A DNA stretch of 64,000 nucleotides from Bordetella parapertussis (GTDB taxonomy: Bacteria > Bacteroidota > Bacteroidia > Chitinophagales > Chitinophagaceae): assembly GCA_943331005.2 (NCBI GenBank), contig CALQJX020000018.1, positions 24,349 to 88,348 on the forward strand, given 5' to 3'. Both the position numbers and the translations under genes were made by a program. The notes under the pieces were generated by a model, which did no database searches, was not told the DNA's origin, and worked only from the letters and a program-made list of their open reading frames with translations. Of the stretch, positions 8,852-16,805 are shown piece after piece. Position 1 is the stretch's first letter. Each line of letters opens with the position of its first letter.

Positions 8852-9138
8852 TTGTCAGACTGCAGGTTTTTTTCTGTGATGTTTATCTTTTCAATAATAT
8901 CGTCGAGCAGGTTGCGTACGGTAGGGTAGCTGAGGCCTAGTTGTTGTGCCATGATCTTGAGGCTACCACTGCTTTTTACGAATGCAGTTATAAAGTCCTG
9001 TTCTTCCTTATTGAGGCTGGCCAGTAAAGGCAAGCTGAATGAACCTGAGACCTCTGTCTGACAATTACTGCATACCAGACTCTTTACACTCAGTACAGAG
9101 GTGCAACTGGGACACTTATGAGGTAAGTTCTTTTGCAT
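8848..9138 (-). CDS. DUF2089-type zinc-ribbon/helix-turn-helix regulator
   Basis: 96 residues. The N-terminus holds two CxxC pairs ('HKCPSC', 'LVCSNC'), a small zinc ribbon. The C-terminal part ('FVKSSGSLKIMAQQLGLSYPTVRNLLDDIIEKI') reads as a helix-turn-helix in which 'SYPTVRNLL' is the recognition helix. This is the layout of DUF2089 proteins, presumed transcription factors. It is the first gene of a three-gene operon with an overlapping stop/start to the membrane gene. The promoter region upstream holds a perfect 19-bp palindrome and a second copy of its half, a likely site for autoregulation. Confidence 0.8.
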   Translation of the reverse strand: MQKNLPHKCPSCTSVLSVKSLVCSNCQTEVSGSFSLPLLASLNKEEQDFITAFVKSSGSLKIMAQQLGLSYPTVRNLLDDIIEKINITEKNLQSDK

Positions 9139-9164
9139 ATTGATGATACAAAAGTAATGATTAT

Positions 9165-9207
9165 TTTAATAAAATTTAGTTTTAGTTTAATAAAATTGAA
9201 TTTTATT
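9165..9207. promoter_or_regulatory. candidate operator: 19-bp palindrome plus repeated half-site
   Basis: TTTAATAAAATT occurs at 9165-9176 and again at 9186-9197, exactly 21 bp (two helical turns) apart. The second copy is part of a perfect inverted repeat AATAAAATT-G-AATTTTATT at 9189-9207. The cluster lies 27-69 bp upstream of the DUF2089 start codon, where a repressor would block transcription. The DNA is very AT-rich, so chance similarity must be considered. Confidence 0.5.
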
Positions 9208-9312
9208 TTCTTTTTGAGGTAAATTGATTGAAGTATACAGCGATATATGCACATAACTGATTTAAGAGCTATGTGAGTTGGTTTTGAAAAAGGAGGAGGG
9301 AATGAGATGGGA

Positions 9313-10332
9313 TTATTCCATCATCTGGCCTATCATTTCTTTCAGCAGTTCTTTGTCACTTGCTGTGTTCTTGATACCAACTGCCATGGTGCTGTATTTG
9401 GCCAGCAACAGCAAGCAGCGTTCTACCCTGTACAGGGGCCAGCTGGGCAAAGACTCCATCACACTTTTTACAAAGTATGGCGACATGCCCATGGCTGCAG
9501 CAGCTTCCTTATCGGGTTTGTTGCGCACAAAATGGGCAATATACATCCTGTTGAAATGGGTGTAAAGTGTACCTATGAGCAGGGGCATGGGTGCAGCCTT
9601 TGTATTTGCCAGAAAGTAGTGCAACATACTATATAGCTTCTCTCTGTTGTTGCCGGTAAGTACGCCGGGGAAGTCGAAAATGTTGTAGTCTTTACTGATG
9701 CCTATATACTTATTGATCAGTTGCAGGGTCAATTTATTTTCGCCCGGCACATTGATGCGTATCTTCTCTATTTCGTTCTCGATCTTTTGCAGGTCGCTAC
9801 CCAGATAAGAAGCAAGAATCTCTGCTTCCTGCCTGCCGACAAGAAAGCCTGTTTCCCTGCCATAGCTTTCTATCCATTCGGGTAGTTTTTCATCTTTCAG
9901 CTTATCTGAGGTGAAGTGAATACCTTTTTCCTTTACCCTTTTCACGAAGCGGGTCTTACTATCGGCTTTTTTGAAGGGGTGTTCTATGAGGAAAACGGTA
10001 TGGGGAGAAGGTTTTTCAACATAGCTCAGCAATACATTCAGTCCTTTTTCTTCTTCTGTACCTTTAAGTTGCGCGGCATCGCGCAGTATCACAACCTGCT
10101 TTTCGGCAAACATCGGGAAACGTTTGCAGGCGTTCAGCACATCAGACCAAAGGGCGTCTTTGCCATAAAGCACGGTCAGATTAAAGTCCCGCTCTGCCTC
10201 TGTGAGTATACTATTTTCGAAAAGATGGGTGATCTTGTCGAGATAATAGTTCTCTTCTCCGTCTATGAGATAGACAGGAGCAAACTGTTTCAATTTTACA
10301 GATTGCAGTATCTTATTGTATTCGGCATTCAT
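9313..10332 (-). CDS. holA: DNA polymerase III subunit delta
   Basis: 339 residues, the normal length. The N-terminus 'FAPVYLIDGEENYYLDKI' is the typical start of the delta clamp-loader subunit, followed by 'LRDAAQLKG' and the central 'ASYLGSDLQKIENEIEKI' and 'YNIFDFPGVLTGNN' motifs conserved in HolA. As expected for delta there is no Walker A motif. It opens the sliding clamp during loading at the replication fork. It is single, with a 5' end facing the divergent DUF1835 gene and its 3' end 174 bp from the DUF2089 start. Confidence 0.9.
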   Translation of the reverse strand: MNAEYNKILQSVKLKQFAPVYLIDGEENYYLDKITHLFENSILTEAERDFNLTVLYGKDALWSDVLNACKRFPMFAEKQVVILRDAAQLKGTEEEKGLNVLLSYVEKPSPHTVFLIEHPFKKADSKTRFVKRVKEKGIHFTSDKLKDEKLPEWIESYGRETGFLVGRQEAEILASYLGSDLQKIENEIEKIRINVPGENKLTLQLINKYIGISKDYNIFDFPGVLTGNNREKLYSMLHYFLANTKAAPMPLLIGTLYTHFNRMYIAHFVRNKPDKEAAAAMGMSPYFVKSVMESLPSWPLYRVERCLLLLAKYSTMAVGIKNTASDKELLKEMIGQMME

Positions 10333-10461
10333 CGGTGCGGTGAAATTACTGAAAAACGGCCAACAGTTATCGGGCTATTCGCAGCGGGGGCTAAGTAGTT
10401 TTTATTAACAAGTGTGCAAACTTATACTTGCCTGGCAGGGAGGGTAAACGCTCTATTTTGT

Positions 10462-10469
10462 TATTTTTG
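10462..10469 (+). promoter_or_regulatory. -7 box (TATTTTTG) of the DUF1835 gene
   Basis: Exact TAnnTTTG element ending 19 nt before the chosen ATG at 10489. A start inside this promoter (10414) would make the element part of the coding sequence, which supports the later start. Confidence 0.5.
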
Positions 10470-10488
10470 TGGGGTAAGTATACGTGTA

Positions 10489-11337
10489 ATGATCTATCAT
10501 ATAGTAATAGGGGATATGGCCGCTACTCCAGTAGCCGAGGCAATAGCTGCTACTCCCGAAATGGCAGGAGAGGTAGTAGTGATAAGGGATCTGCTTAATC
10601 TGGGGCCTTTGCAGAAAACTGCAGATGGGCAGAAATTCTCTGAGTTGCGCAGCGCTTTCTGGCAGGAAGTAACCCACAACGACAAGAACCCGGTAGTGGT
10701 AGATGATACCGAGCGCATACTGCAGGTAAGTGCTGCCATGGCAGGCAACGAAGAGATAAAAGCATGGTTGTGGGTAGCCCCCTGGCCGGCAGATATATGC
10801 ACCTGGCTATGGCTTACGAAGTATCTGGGCAAGTATCCGGGCAGATTTTATGTGGTGAATATAGCAGGCCTGCCGTTCCTTGATGCCAACGGAAAGGTGT
10901 TTTACCCAAAGAATATCAGTGAGCTGGAGACCAAAGAGGTGGTAAAGGCAAGAAAACTGGCACGTCAGGTAAGCTATGCAGAAATAGAGACCGATGAAGA
11001 CGACTGGCGCAAGCTGACCGATGGGAATACAGGTGTTCGGATACTGGAGAGTGGCAAAAGAATAGGGCAGAAAGGCGCAGATCATTATGATGCACAGCTA
11101 ATAAGTTTCTGTTTGCAGCAATTCCAGAAGGCCTCCAAAATAGCAAATCAGGCTATAGCCAAGTTCAATATTCCTACCGGAGACTTGTTTCTGGGCTGGC
11201 GATTGAGGATACTGGCTGAACTAGATCTTTTGCATATGCAGGGCGATCCGGCAAAGTCTATGAAGGACTTTGATGTGAAATTGCCCAGTGGTACTCTGAA
11301 TTTTGGCGACGAAGAGCAACCTGTAGCAAAGGCATAA
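10489..11337 (+). CDS. DUF1835 domain protein
   Basis: 282 residues from the ATG at 10489 (MIYHIVIGD). An upstream in-frame start at 10414 would add 25 residues that do not resemble the family and would span the promoter. The N-terminus 'MIYHIVIGDMAATPVAEAI....GEVVVIRDLLNLGPL' is characteristic of DUF1835, followed by 'WLWVAPWPADICTWLWL' and a C-terminal helical part like DUF3658. The protein is cytosolic with no signal peptide. Members are widespread in Bacteroidota and Firmicutes and have no assigned reaction. The gene is monocistronic and ends at a strong terminator shared with the carbonic anhydrase gene. Confidence 0.75.
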   Translation: MIYHIVIGDMAATPVAEAIAATPEMAGEVVVIRDLLNLGPLQKTADGQKFSELRSAFWQEVTHNDKNPVVVDDTERILQVSAAMAGNEEIKAWLWVAPWPADICTWLWLTKYLGKYPGRFYVVNIAGLPFLDANGKVFYPKNISELETKEVVKARKLARQVSYAEIETDEDDWRKLTDGNTGVRILESGKRIGQKGADHYDAQLISFCLQQFQKASKIANQAIAKFNIPTGDLFLGWRLRILAELDLLHMQGDPAKSMKDFDVKLPSGTLNFGDEEQPVAKA

Positions 11338-11359
11338 AACAGCAAAAGGTTTAAAAAAT

Positions 11360-11394
11360 AATAGCCGGCAATACAAAATGTACTGCCGGCTATT
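11360..11394. terminator. bidirectional terminator after the DUF1835 and carbonic anhydrase genes
   Basis: Perfect 11-bp stem AATAGCCGGCA / TGCCGGCTATT with a 13-nt loop and A/T-rich flanks on both sides, between convergent genes. Confidence 0.9.
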
Positions 11395-11413
11395 TTGTTT
11401 TGTTAGGTGTAAT

Positions 11414-12052
11414 TTACTTAATCTCCAGCCTGAAGACCTTCGGCAATTCATCGGTATTGGTGAAGGTGACATTCAGGTCTTTCAGAATGCCGTCGTGTAT
11501 GTCATATACCCAGCCGTGAATGTATAATGGCTGGTTCCTCATCCATGCGTTTTGTACAATAGGGGTTTTGCTCAGGTCGTGTACCTGTTCTATCACATTC
11601 AGTTCCACAAACCTTCTCAGACGATCGTTCTTGTCTTCAATGGCATCCAGCTCAGCATTATGTGTTTTATAAACTTCTTTTATGTTGCGCAACCAGTGGT
11701 CTATAAGTCCGAATTGTTTGTTACTCATAGCTGCTTCTACACCACCGCAGCCATAATGGCCGCAAACTATAATGTGTTTTACCTTCAGCACGTCTACCGC
11801 ATATGCCAGTACACTAAGCAGGTTCAGATCGCTGTGCACTACCATATTTGCAATGTTCCTGTGTACAAACATTTCACCTGGTTTGGTACCTGTTATCTCA
11901 TTTGCAGGTACCCTGCTGTCAGAACAACCAATCCATAAGTACTCGGGTGTTTGTCCTTTAGCCAAGTTGCTGAAATACTCAGGATCTAAGTCTGTCATTT
12001 CTGCAACCCACTTCTTGTTATTTATTAATAACTGCTTATATGATTTTTCCAT
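11414..12052 (-). CDS. can: beta-class carbonic anhydrase
   Basis: 212 residues. The zinc and catalytic residues are present: Cys43 and Asp45 with Arg47 in 'CSDSRVP', and His99 and Cys102 in 'GHYGCGG'. The length and 'GEMFVHRNIANMV' motif match cytosolic bacterial beta carbonic anhydrases, which interconvert CO2 and bicarbonate. It follows the SulP transporter gene by 30 nt on the same strand, so the pair probably forms a bicarbonate uptake and conversion unit. It ends 20 nt before a terminator. Confidence 0.95.
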   Translation of the reverse strand: MEKSYKQLLINNKKWVAEMTDLDPEYFSNLAKGQTPEYLWIGCSDSRVPANEITGTKPGEMFVHRNIANMVVHSDLNLLSVLAYAVDVLKVKHIIVCGHYGCGGVEAAMSNKQFGLIDHWLRNIKEVYKTHNAELDAIEDKNDRLRRFVELNVIEQVHDLSKTPIVQNAWMRNQPLYIHGWVYDIHDGILKDLNVTFTNTDELPKVFRLEIK

Positions 12053-12082
12053 TTTTTCTATTTAAATTTCTGTTATTGTATT

Positions 12083-13678
12083 TTACTGTACTTCGTGTTT
12101 CAGTTGGGGGGTCTTGTAGGAATCTTTAAAGCCAACCAAAGACACTTTTATATTTTTCTCAGGTGCCTGAGTCTGGCTGAATTCTTTAATGATGTCCAGT
12201 ACATCAAAATCTATGTATTGAGATTTACCGGCATCAATGGTAAGTTTTGTGTTCGAGGGAAGTTTGTTGAGCGTTTCTTTTATGCTCGATTTATTAAGAA
12301 ATGAAACCTCTTCTGCCAAAGTGATGGTAGTATTTTCACCATCAGTCGATGTGTCTTTCTGCATGTAGTACGAGATTCGTGCATTCTGTTTGAGTATGAA
12401 AATGATACTGATGACAATGCCTATACCTACACCTTTCAGCAGATCCAGTCCTACCACTCCGGCAGCAGTAGCTACAAACGGCACAAACTGGGTCATGCCT
12501 CCATGCCACATATGCACAAAAGAAGATGGTTTGCATAGTTTATAACCAGTGAAGAGCAGTATAGCTGCCAGCGATGCTTTTGGTATCAGGTTTAGCAGGA
12601 AGGGAATGGAAGCTGCACAAACCAGCAGTAACACACCGTGCACTATTGTAGCTCCCTTTGTTTTGGCACCCGCATTTACATTGGCCGATGAGCGAACAAT
12701 AACTGATGTTACCGGAAGCCCACCCAGAAAACCACTCAGCAGATTGCCTATACCTTGTGCTTTCAGTTCTCTGTTGGTCGAAGTATATCTTTTCATAGGA
12801 TCCAGCTTGTCAGTAGCTTCAATACAAAGCAATGTTTCTATAGATGCTACAATGGCTATGACAAGACCTGTTTCCCAAACTTTAGCATTGGTAAAACCGT
12901 TGAGGTTGGGAAAGGAGAACTGCGCAAAGAACTCGGCAGGGGTAGCTGCAACCGGCAGTTTTACCAGATGTGTATTGTCTAGACCCAGCACCGGAATTTT
13001 GTGCAGGAAGAGCTGGTTGATGATGGTCCCTAAAATTACCACTACCAGTCCGGCAGGGATAAGCTGCACTTTTTTGAAAGGTTTAGTGGTCCATAGTATG
13101 AGCACTGAAAGCCCAATGAGGGATATTATGAGTGCCCCTTCCTGTATATGATGCATGGCCAGATTGATGGTATTTAGTACAAAACCATCGTCGGCATCTT
13201 CTATGAACTCTGCTGAGTTGATCACAAAACCCACCGCATCGGGCAATTGTTTTATGATTATGGTAAGACCTATGCCGGCAAGCATACCTTCAATAACGCT
13301 GGATGGAATATAGTTAGCAATGCCACCTGCTCTTAAGAAACCAAGCAGCAATTGTACTGCACCAGCTATAACTACGGCACATAGGAAGATGTTGAAGTCG
13401 CCCAACTGGGTGATGGCAACAAGTACTATTGCCGTAAGGCCTGCAGCCGGGCCGGTGACACTAAGGTGAGAACCACTCAAGGAACCCACTACTATACCAC
13501 CTATAATGCCTGCTACAACACCGGAGAACAATGGGGCGTGAGATGCCTGTGCTATACCCAGGCAAAGGGGTAATGCTATAAGAAATACAATGAGGCCTGA
13601 CAGGAAGTCTTTCCTGAATACTCCGAAGGAATATGATCTGCTACCCATAAAAAATGCTCGAAGCATGCGGAAAGGCAT
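12083..13678 (-). CDS. SulP-family anion (probably bicarbonate) transporter
   Basis: 531 residues. About twelve membrane segments cover residues 25-430, with the SulP signature region near 25-75 ('FRKDFLSGLIVFLIALPLCLGIAQAS', 'LSVTGPAAGLTAIV'). A C-terminal STAS domain covers about 440-530 ('TKLTIDAGKSQYIDFDVLDII'). SulP proteins carry sulfate, bicarbonate or other anions; the carbonic anhydrase gene 30 nt downstream argues for bicarbonate. In-frame Met at positions 5 and 11 are alternative starts, since the first ten residues carry no family feature. The small His/Asp-rich secreted protein gene lies 99 nt upstream on the same strand and may belong to the operon. Confidence 0.85.
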   Translation of the reverse strand: MPFRMLRAFFMGSRSYSFGVFRKDFLSGLIVFLIALPLCLGIAQASHAPLFSGVVAGIIGGIVVGSLSGSHLSVTGPAAGLTAIVLVAITQLGDFNIFLCAVVIAGAVQLLLGFLRAGGIANYIPSSVIEGMLAGIGLTIIIKQLPDAVGFVINSAEFIEDADDGFVLNTINLAMHHIQEGALIISLIGLSVLILWTTKPFKKVQLIPAGLVVVILGTIINQLFLHKIPVLGLDNTHLVKLPVAATPAEFFAQFSFPNLNGFTNAKVWETGLVIAIVASIETLLCIEATDKLDPMKRYTSTNRELKAQGIGNLLSGFLGGLPVTSVIVRSSANVNAGAKTKGATIVHGVLLLVCAASIPFLLNLIPKASLAAILLFTGYKLCKPSSFVHMWHGGMTQFVPFVATAAGVVGLDLLKGVGIGIVISIIFILKQNARISYYMQKDTSTDGENTTITLAEEVSFLNKSSIKETLNKLPSNTKLTIDAGKSQYIDFDVLDIIKEFSQTQAPEKNIKVSLVGFKDSYKTPQLKHEVQ

Positions 13679-13777
13679 GCGAACTGTTGTAATTATTGGT
13701 TGTGAATAAAACGTAATGAACTAACTGTAAGCATCAGGATGATGCAGTTGCAGGTAGAAAAATCAGTACAAAACCAA

Positions 13778-14119
13778 TTAACAGTTTGGAGGAGGGCAGT
13801 GTATGTCCTTGGTATGGGAATTGGGCAGACCATCATCTGCATGATGATGCCATGTGTTATCTGCAACAAAAACGTAATTAGATAGCTTATCAAGTACAGG
13901 ATGATGGAACATCATTTCCTTCAGCGGACTATCATCACCGTCGTCATAATCGTCCAGATCACCGGAATCATCTGTATCGTTAGTGTCGTCTGTATCCTGA
14001 CAATCGCCTTTTACCTCTTCAGTCAGCTGGCTTTTAGACAGCAGTTTACCTATTGCCTTTACAGGTAATGCCTGAAAAGAAAAGATAATAAGAAAGAAAT
14101 ATGCCAGCACACGATTCAC
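13778..14119 (-). CDS. small secreted Asp/His-rich protein, possible metal binder
   Basis: 113 residues, starting at a GTG codon (14117-14119), with a signal peptide (about 1-22, 'FSFQALPVKA'). The middle is acidic, with about 14 Asp between residues 40 and 65, and the C-terminal half has His clusters ('FHHP', 'WHHHADD', 'PNSHTKDIHCPPPNC'). This composition suggests periplasmic divalent-metal binding, an inference. I recognise similar small Bacteroidota proteins ending in a 'PPPN'-like tail but know no assigned function. It lies 99 nt upstream of the SulP/carbonic anhydrase pair; zinc supply to the anhydrase is one conceivable link. Confidence 0.7.
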   Translation of the reverse strand: MNRVLAYFFLIIFSFQALPVKAIGKLLSKSQLTEEVKGDCQDTDDTNDTDDSGDLDDYDDGDDSPLKEMMFHHPVLDKLSNYVFVADNTWHHHADDGLPNSHTKDIHCPPPNC

Positions 14120-14281
14120 TTATGCAAAGTAACAAAAAAACAGGTGTTTTTAGCTCTGTCGACGGGATAAAAAAATGTTAAGCAGTAAGTGCTGTAAAAT
14201 GAACAGGGTGTTAATAAACTATAAGTTCATGTATGGTATAATGCGGTATTTTTACATCATTCCCAGAGGGAGTGTAGCGGT

Positions 14282-14908
14282 ATGATATTTTCATCGAAAC
14301 TAATTGAGGATGCAGTACAGGAGTTTTCCAGACTGCCGGGTATAGGAAAGAAGACAGCATTGCGCATGGTACTTCAGCTACTTCGTATGAACAAGGACGA
14401 AGTGGATGGTTTTACCGGTGCAGTTTCCAGAATGAGGCATGGTATACAGTTTTGTGAGATCTGTCACAATGTGTCGGACGGTGTGCAGTGCGATATATGT
14501 GCCAATCCCGGGAGGAACCGTATGCAGGTATGTGTGGTAGAAACCATAAGAGATGTTATAGCTATTGAAAGCACGCAGCAGTTTAGTGGTTTGTATCATG
14601 TGTTGGGTGGTATTCTTTCTCCGCTTGATGGTATAGGTCCTGAACAGCTCAATATCGGTTCGCTCAACAGCAGGGTTAGGGAAACCGGGGTTACAGAACT
14701 TATTATGGCGCTAAGCCCTACTATAGAAGGTGATACTACTGTTTATTACATAGCCCGACAGCTGACAGGTACCGATGTGAATATTACTACCATAGCCAGG
14801 GGTATAGCCTTTGGCGGGGAGCTGGAGTATGCCGATGAAATGACACTGGCCAGGTCTATTGCCAAGCGATTGCCTATAGACAATTATGTTTCTGTTCAGA
14901 CCAAGTAG
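14282..14908 (+). CDS. recR: recombination mediator protein RecR
   Basis: 208 residues. The helix-hairpin-helix 'RLPGIGKKTALRMVLQLL' (18-35) is followed by a four-Cys zinc finger (Cys58, 61, 70, 73: 'CEICHNVSDGVQCDIC') and a Toprim domain from residue 81 ('MQVCVVETIRDVIAIE', 'YHVLGGILSPLDGIGPEQL'). RecR acts with RecO and RecF to load RecA on gapped DNA. It is divergent from the small GTG-start gene and ends one base before the convergent FAD oxidoreductase gene. Confidence 0.97.
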   Translation: MIFSSKLIEDAVQEFSRLPGIGKKTALRMVLQLLRMNKDEVDGFTGAVSRMRHGIQFCEICHNVSDGVQCDICANPGRNRMQVCVVETIRDVIAIESTQQFSGLYHVLGGILSPLDGIGPEQLNIGSLNSRVRETGVTELIMALSPTIEGDTTVYYIARQLTGTDVNITTIARGIAFGGELEYADEMTLARSIAKRLPIDNYVSVQTK

Positions 14909-14909
14909 A

Positions 14910-15968
14910 TCACCGACTTAGTATTTTACTATATCTTCTTACGTCTACATCGGGCATGATAGGGGTGCCAAGCGTAATGTGGTCGGCCAATTGCCGGGCA
15001 AACATGGGTGCTACTGAAAAGCCCTTGCCTCCCATGCCATTGAAGATGCCCACATTTTGCTGCACTGGATGAAAACCTACAAAAGGTTTCCTGTCGAAGT
15101 TGGCTGGTCGAAGTGCTGCCTTGTGGTCAACGATCTCAAATGGGATCTTCAGCCATTCTTTTAGTCTTTCAATTGTCTCTGCGCTAAAAGTTGCAGTGGG
15201 GAGTGGGGTAGTGTATTTCCAGTCGTGAGAGGCACCTACCCAAAACAGATCATCTTTCCAGGGTACTATACTGATGCCGCCCTTTTTGTATATGTTGGTG
15301 GCAGGCAGGCCGGGAATTGACACTATCATTACCTCTCCTTTGTCCTTAGACCACGGGAGTCTGTCGAAAAAGAGATTGTTCACTGAGGCAACTCCGTCAC
15401 AAAAAATGATCTTGTGTGCAGATAAACCTTTGTATTTAATATTTCGCTCGGTTATTTCGCATTCGGCGAGGTCGAAATCAGTTTCCATCAGCTGACCGTT
15501 ATTGCTCAGAGAATTGCGCCAGCTATTCATCATGTCACCGATCTTAATATGAGCAGCCGGGTAAATGGTTCCTATACCGTAGTGATAGGTAAACCATTCT
15601 TGCCAAAGATCTTCATTGGGTGTGTGGTGCAGGTATTGATCCTCTGTCTTCTGTTTAGCTGCAAATATTTCTCTGGCTTCGCTGCCGGCATGGAAATCAA
15701 GAATGTTCAGCGAGGAAACTATGGGGATATTCAGTTCCTGCTCCATGTCTTTATATTCCTGGAGTGCAATAGGTAGCAGTTCTTCAATGAGCCACGTACG
15801 CACCATTCTCTTCCCTGTAACAGGGTTTATCAGCCCGCCGGCCACTCTGCTCGATGCGGCTGTGTTGGCATTGTCTACCACCATTACCCTTTGTCCGGCT
15901 TTTATCAACCTTCTGGATAACAGTGTGCCGCACAGCCCCTGACCAATTATGAGTTGATCATATTCCAT
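14910..15968 (-). CDS. FAD-dependent oxidoreductase of the D-amino-acid oxidase (DAO) fold
   Basis: 352 residues from the ATG at 15966-15968. An upstream Met at 15989 is possible, but the Rossmann motif ('YDQLIIGQGLCGTLLSRRLIKAG') begins immediately after the later one. 'ASSRVAGGLINPVTGKRM' near residue 40 and 'AALRPANFDRKPFVGFHP...GIFNGMGGKGFSVAP' near 290-330 are DAO-fold flavin motifs as in glycine oxidase or MnmC C-terminal-like enzymes. The substrate is unknown. It overlaps the end of dapF by 11 bp, so the two are cotranscribed and probably translationally coupled. Confidence 0.8.
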   Translation of the reverse strand: MEYDQLIIGQGLCGTLLSRRLIKAGQRVMVVDNANTAASSRVAGGLINPVTGKRMVRTWLIEELLPIALQEYKDMEQELNIPIVSSLNILDFHAGSEAREIFAAKQKTEDQYLHHTPNEDLWQEWFTYHYGIGTIYPAAHIKIGDMMNSWRNSLSNNGQLMETDFDLAECEITERNIKYKGLSAHKIIFCDGVASVNNLFFDRLPWSKDKGEVMIVSIPGLPATNIYKKGGISIVPWKDDLFWVGASHDWKYTTPLPTATFSAETIERLKEWLKIPFEIVDHKAALRPANFDRKPFVGFHPVQQNVGIFNGMGGKGFSVAPMFARQLADHITLGTPIMPDVDVRRYSKILSR

Positions 15969-16731
15969 AGATAGTGCCCTGAAAAACAAATATTGCCGGT
16001 CCTGTAAGTATCACGTTCTTTGCCGTGGTTGGCGTATCCTTTGTAAAAGAAACAGAAAGATCGCCACCGGGTGTATGAATATGTGTTGTATAGTTACCTA
16101 TTGTGCTGCAGGTTGCTGCAATGGCGGCCGCTGTTACTCCGGTTCCGCAACTGTAGGTCTCGTCTTCCACACCACGTTCATAGGTGCGTACATGAAGGTT
16201 GTCGCCAATCACCTGTGTAAAGTTAACATTGATACCGGAAGGCATAAAGTCGGGTTGTTGTCTGATGCTCCTTCCTTCTTTAAAAACTTCTATACTTTTT
16301 ACATCGTTTACCCATTTCACATAGTGGGGAGATCCTGTGTTCAGTATAGTATATCCTGCATGTATATCCATTCCGGTAACATCCTGCATTTGCAGATTCA
16401 CTATGCCATCTGCTGATATCGTAGCATAGTGAGGTCCGTCAATGGCTATGAATTTTGCAGTATCGTTGATAATGCCCAATTGTTTGGCAAAGGCTACCAT
16501 GCATCTGCCACCATTGCCGCACATAGTACTTTCGCCACCATCAGAATTGTAATATACCATTCTGAAGTCGTAGTCGAATTCATTTTCCAGCAGCATCAGT
16601 CCGTCTGCCCCTATGCCAAAACGTCTGTGACACATTTTTGCCACTTGTTCTTTAGAGAAACTATATTTCTGCTCCCTGTTGTCCAACAGTATGAAGTCGT
16701 TGCCGGTGCCTTGGTATTTATAAAAGGTCAT
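15958..16731 (-). CDS. dapF: diaminopimelate epimerase
   Basis: 257 residues. Both catalytic cysteines are present: Cys71 in 'TMCGNGGRC' and Cys195 in 'YSCGTGVTAAA'. 'GTGNDFILLDNR' near residue 8 and 'GADGLMLLE' near 41 are family motifs. The enzyme converts LL- to meso-diaminopimelate for lysine and peptidoglycan synthesis in the cytoplasm. It starts an operon with the overlapping FAD oxidoreductase gene; no other lysine genes adjoin. Confidence 0.97.
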   Translation of the reverse strand: MTFYKYQGTGNDFILLDNREQKYSFSKEQVAKMCHRRFGIGADGLMLLENEFDYDFRMVYYNSDGGESTMCGNGGRCMVAFAKQLGIINDTAKFIAIDGPHYATISADGIVNLQMQDVTGMDIHAGYTILNTGSPHYVKWVNDVKSIEVFKEGRSIRQQPDFMPSGINVNFTQVIGDNLHVRTYERGVEDETYSCGTGVTAAAIAATCSTIGNYTTHIHTPGGDLSVSFTKDTPTTAKNVILTGPAIFVFQGTIYGI

Positions 16732-16805
16732 GCTACTATCTTTTCTTATAAGGTGCTGAAAGGCAAAGTTATTTCAAATATACCGCAATCGGTTTCTGTT
16801 TACGT

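Noticed and set aside
13693..13893. 66-codon minus-strand frame between the SulP and small secreted protein genes
   Set aside because: Largely overlaps the small secreted protein gene in another frame and has no coding features.
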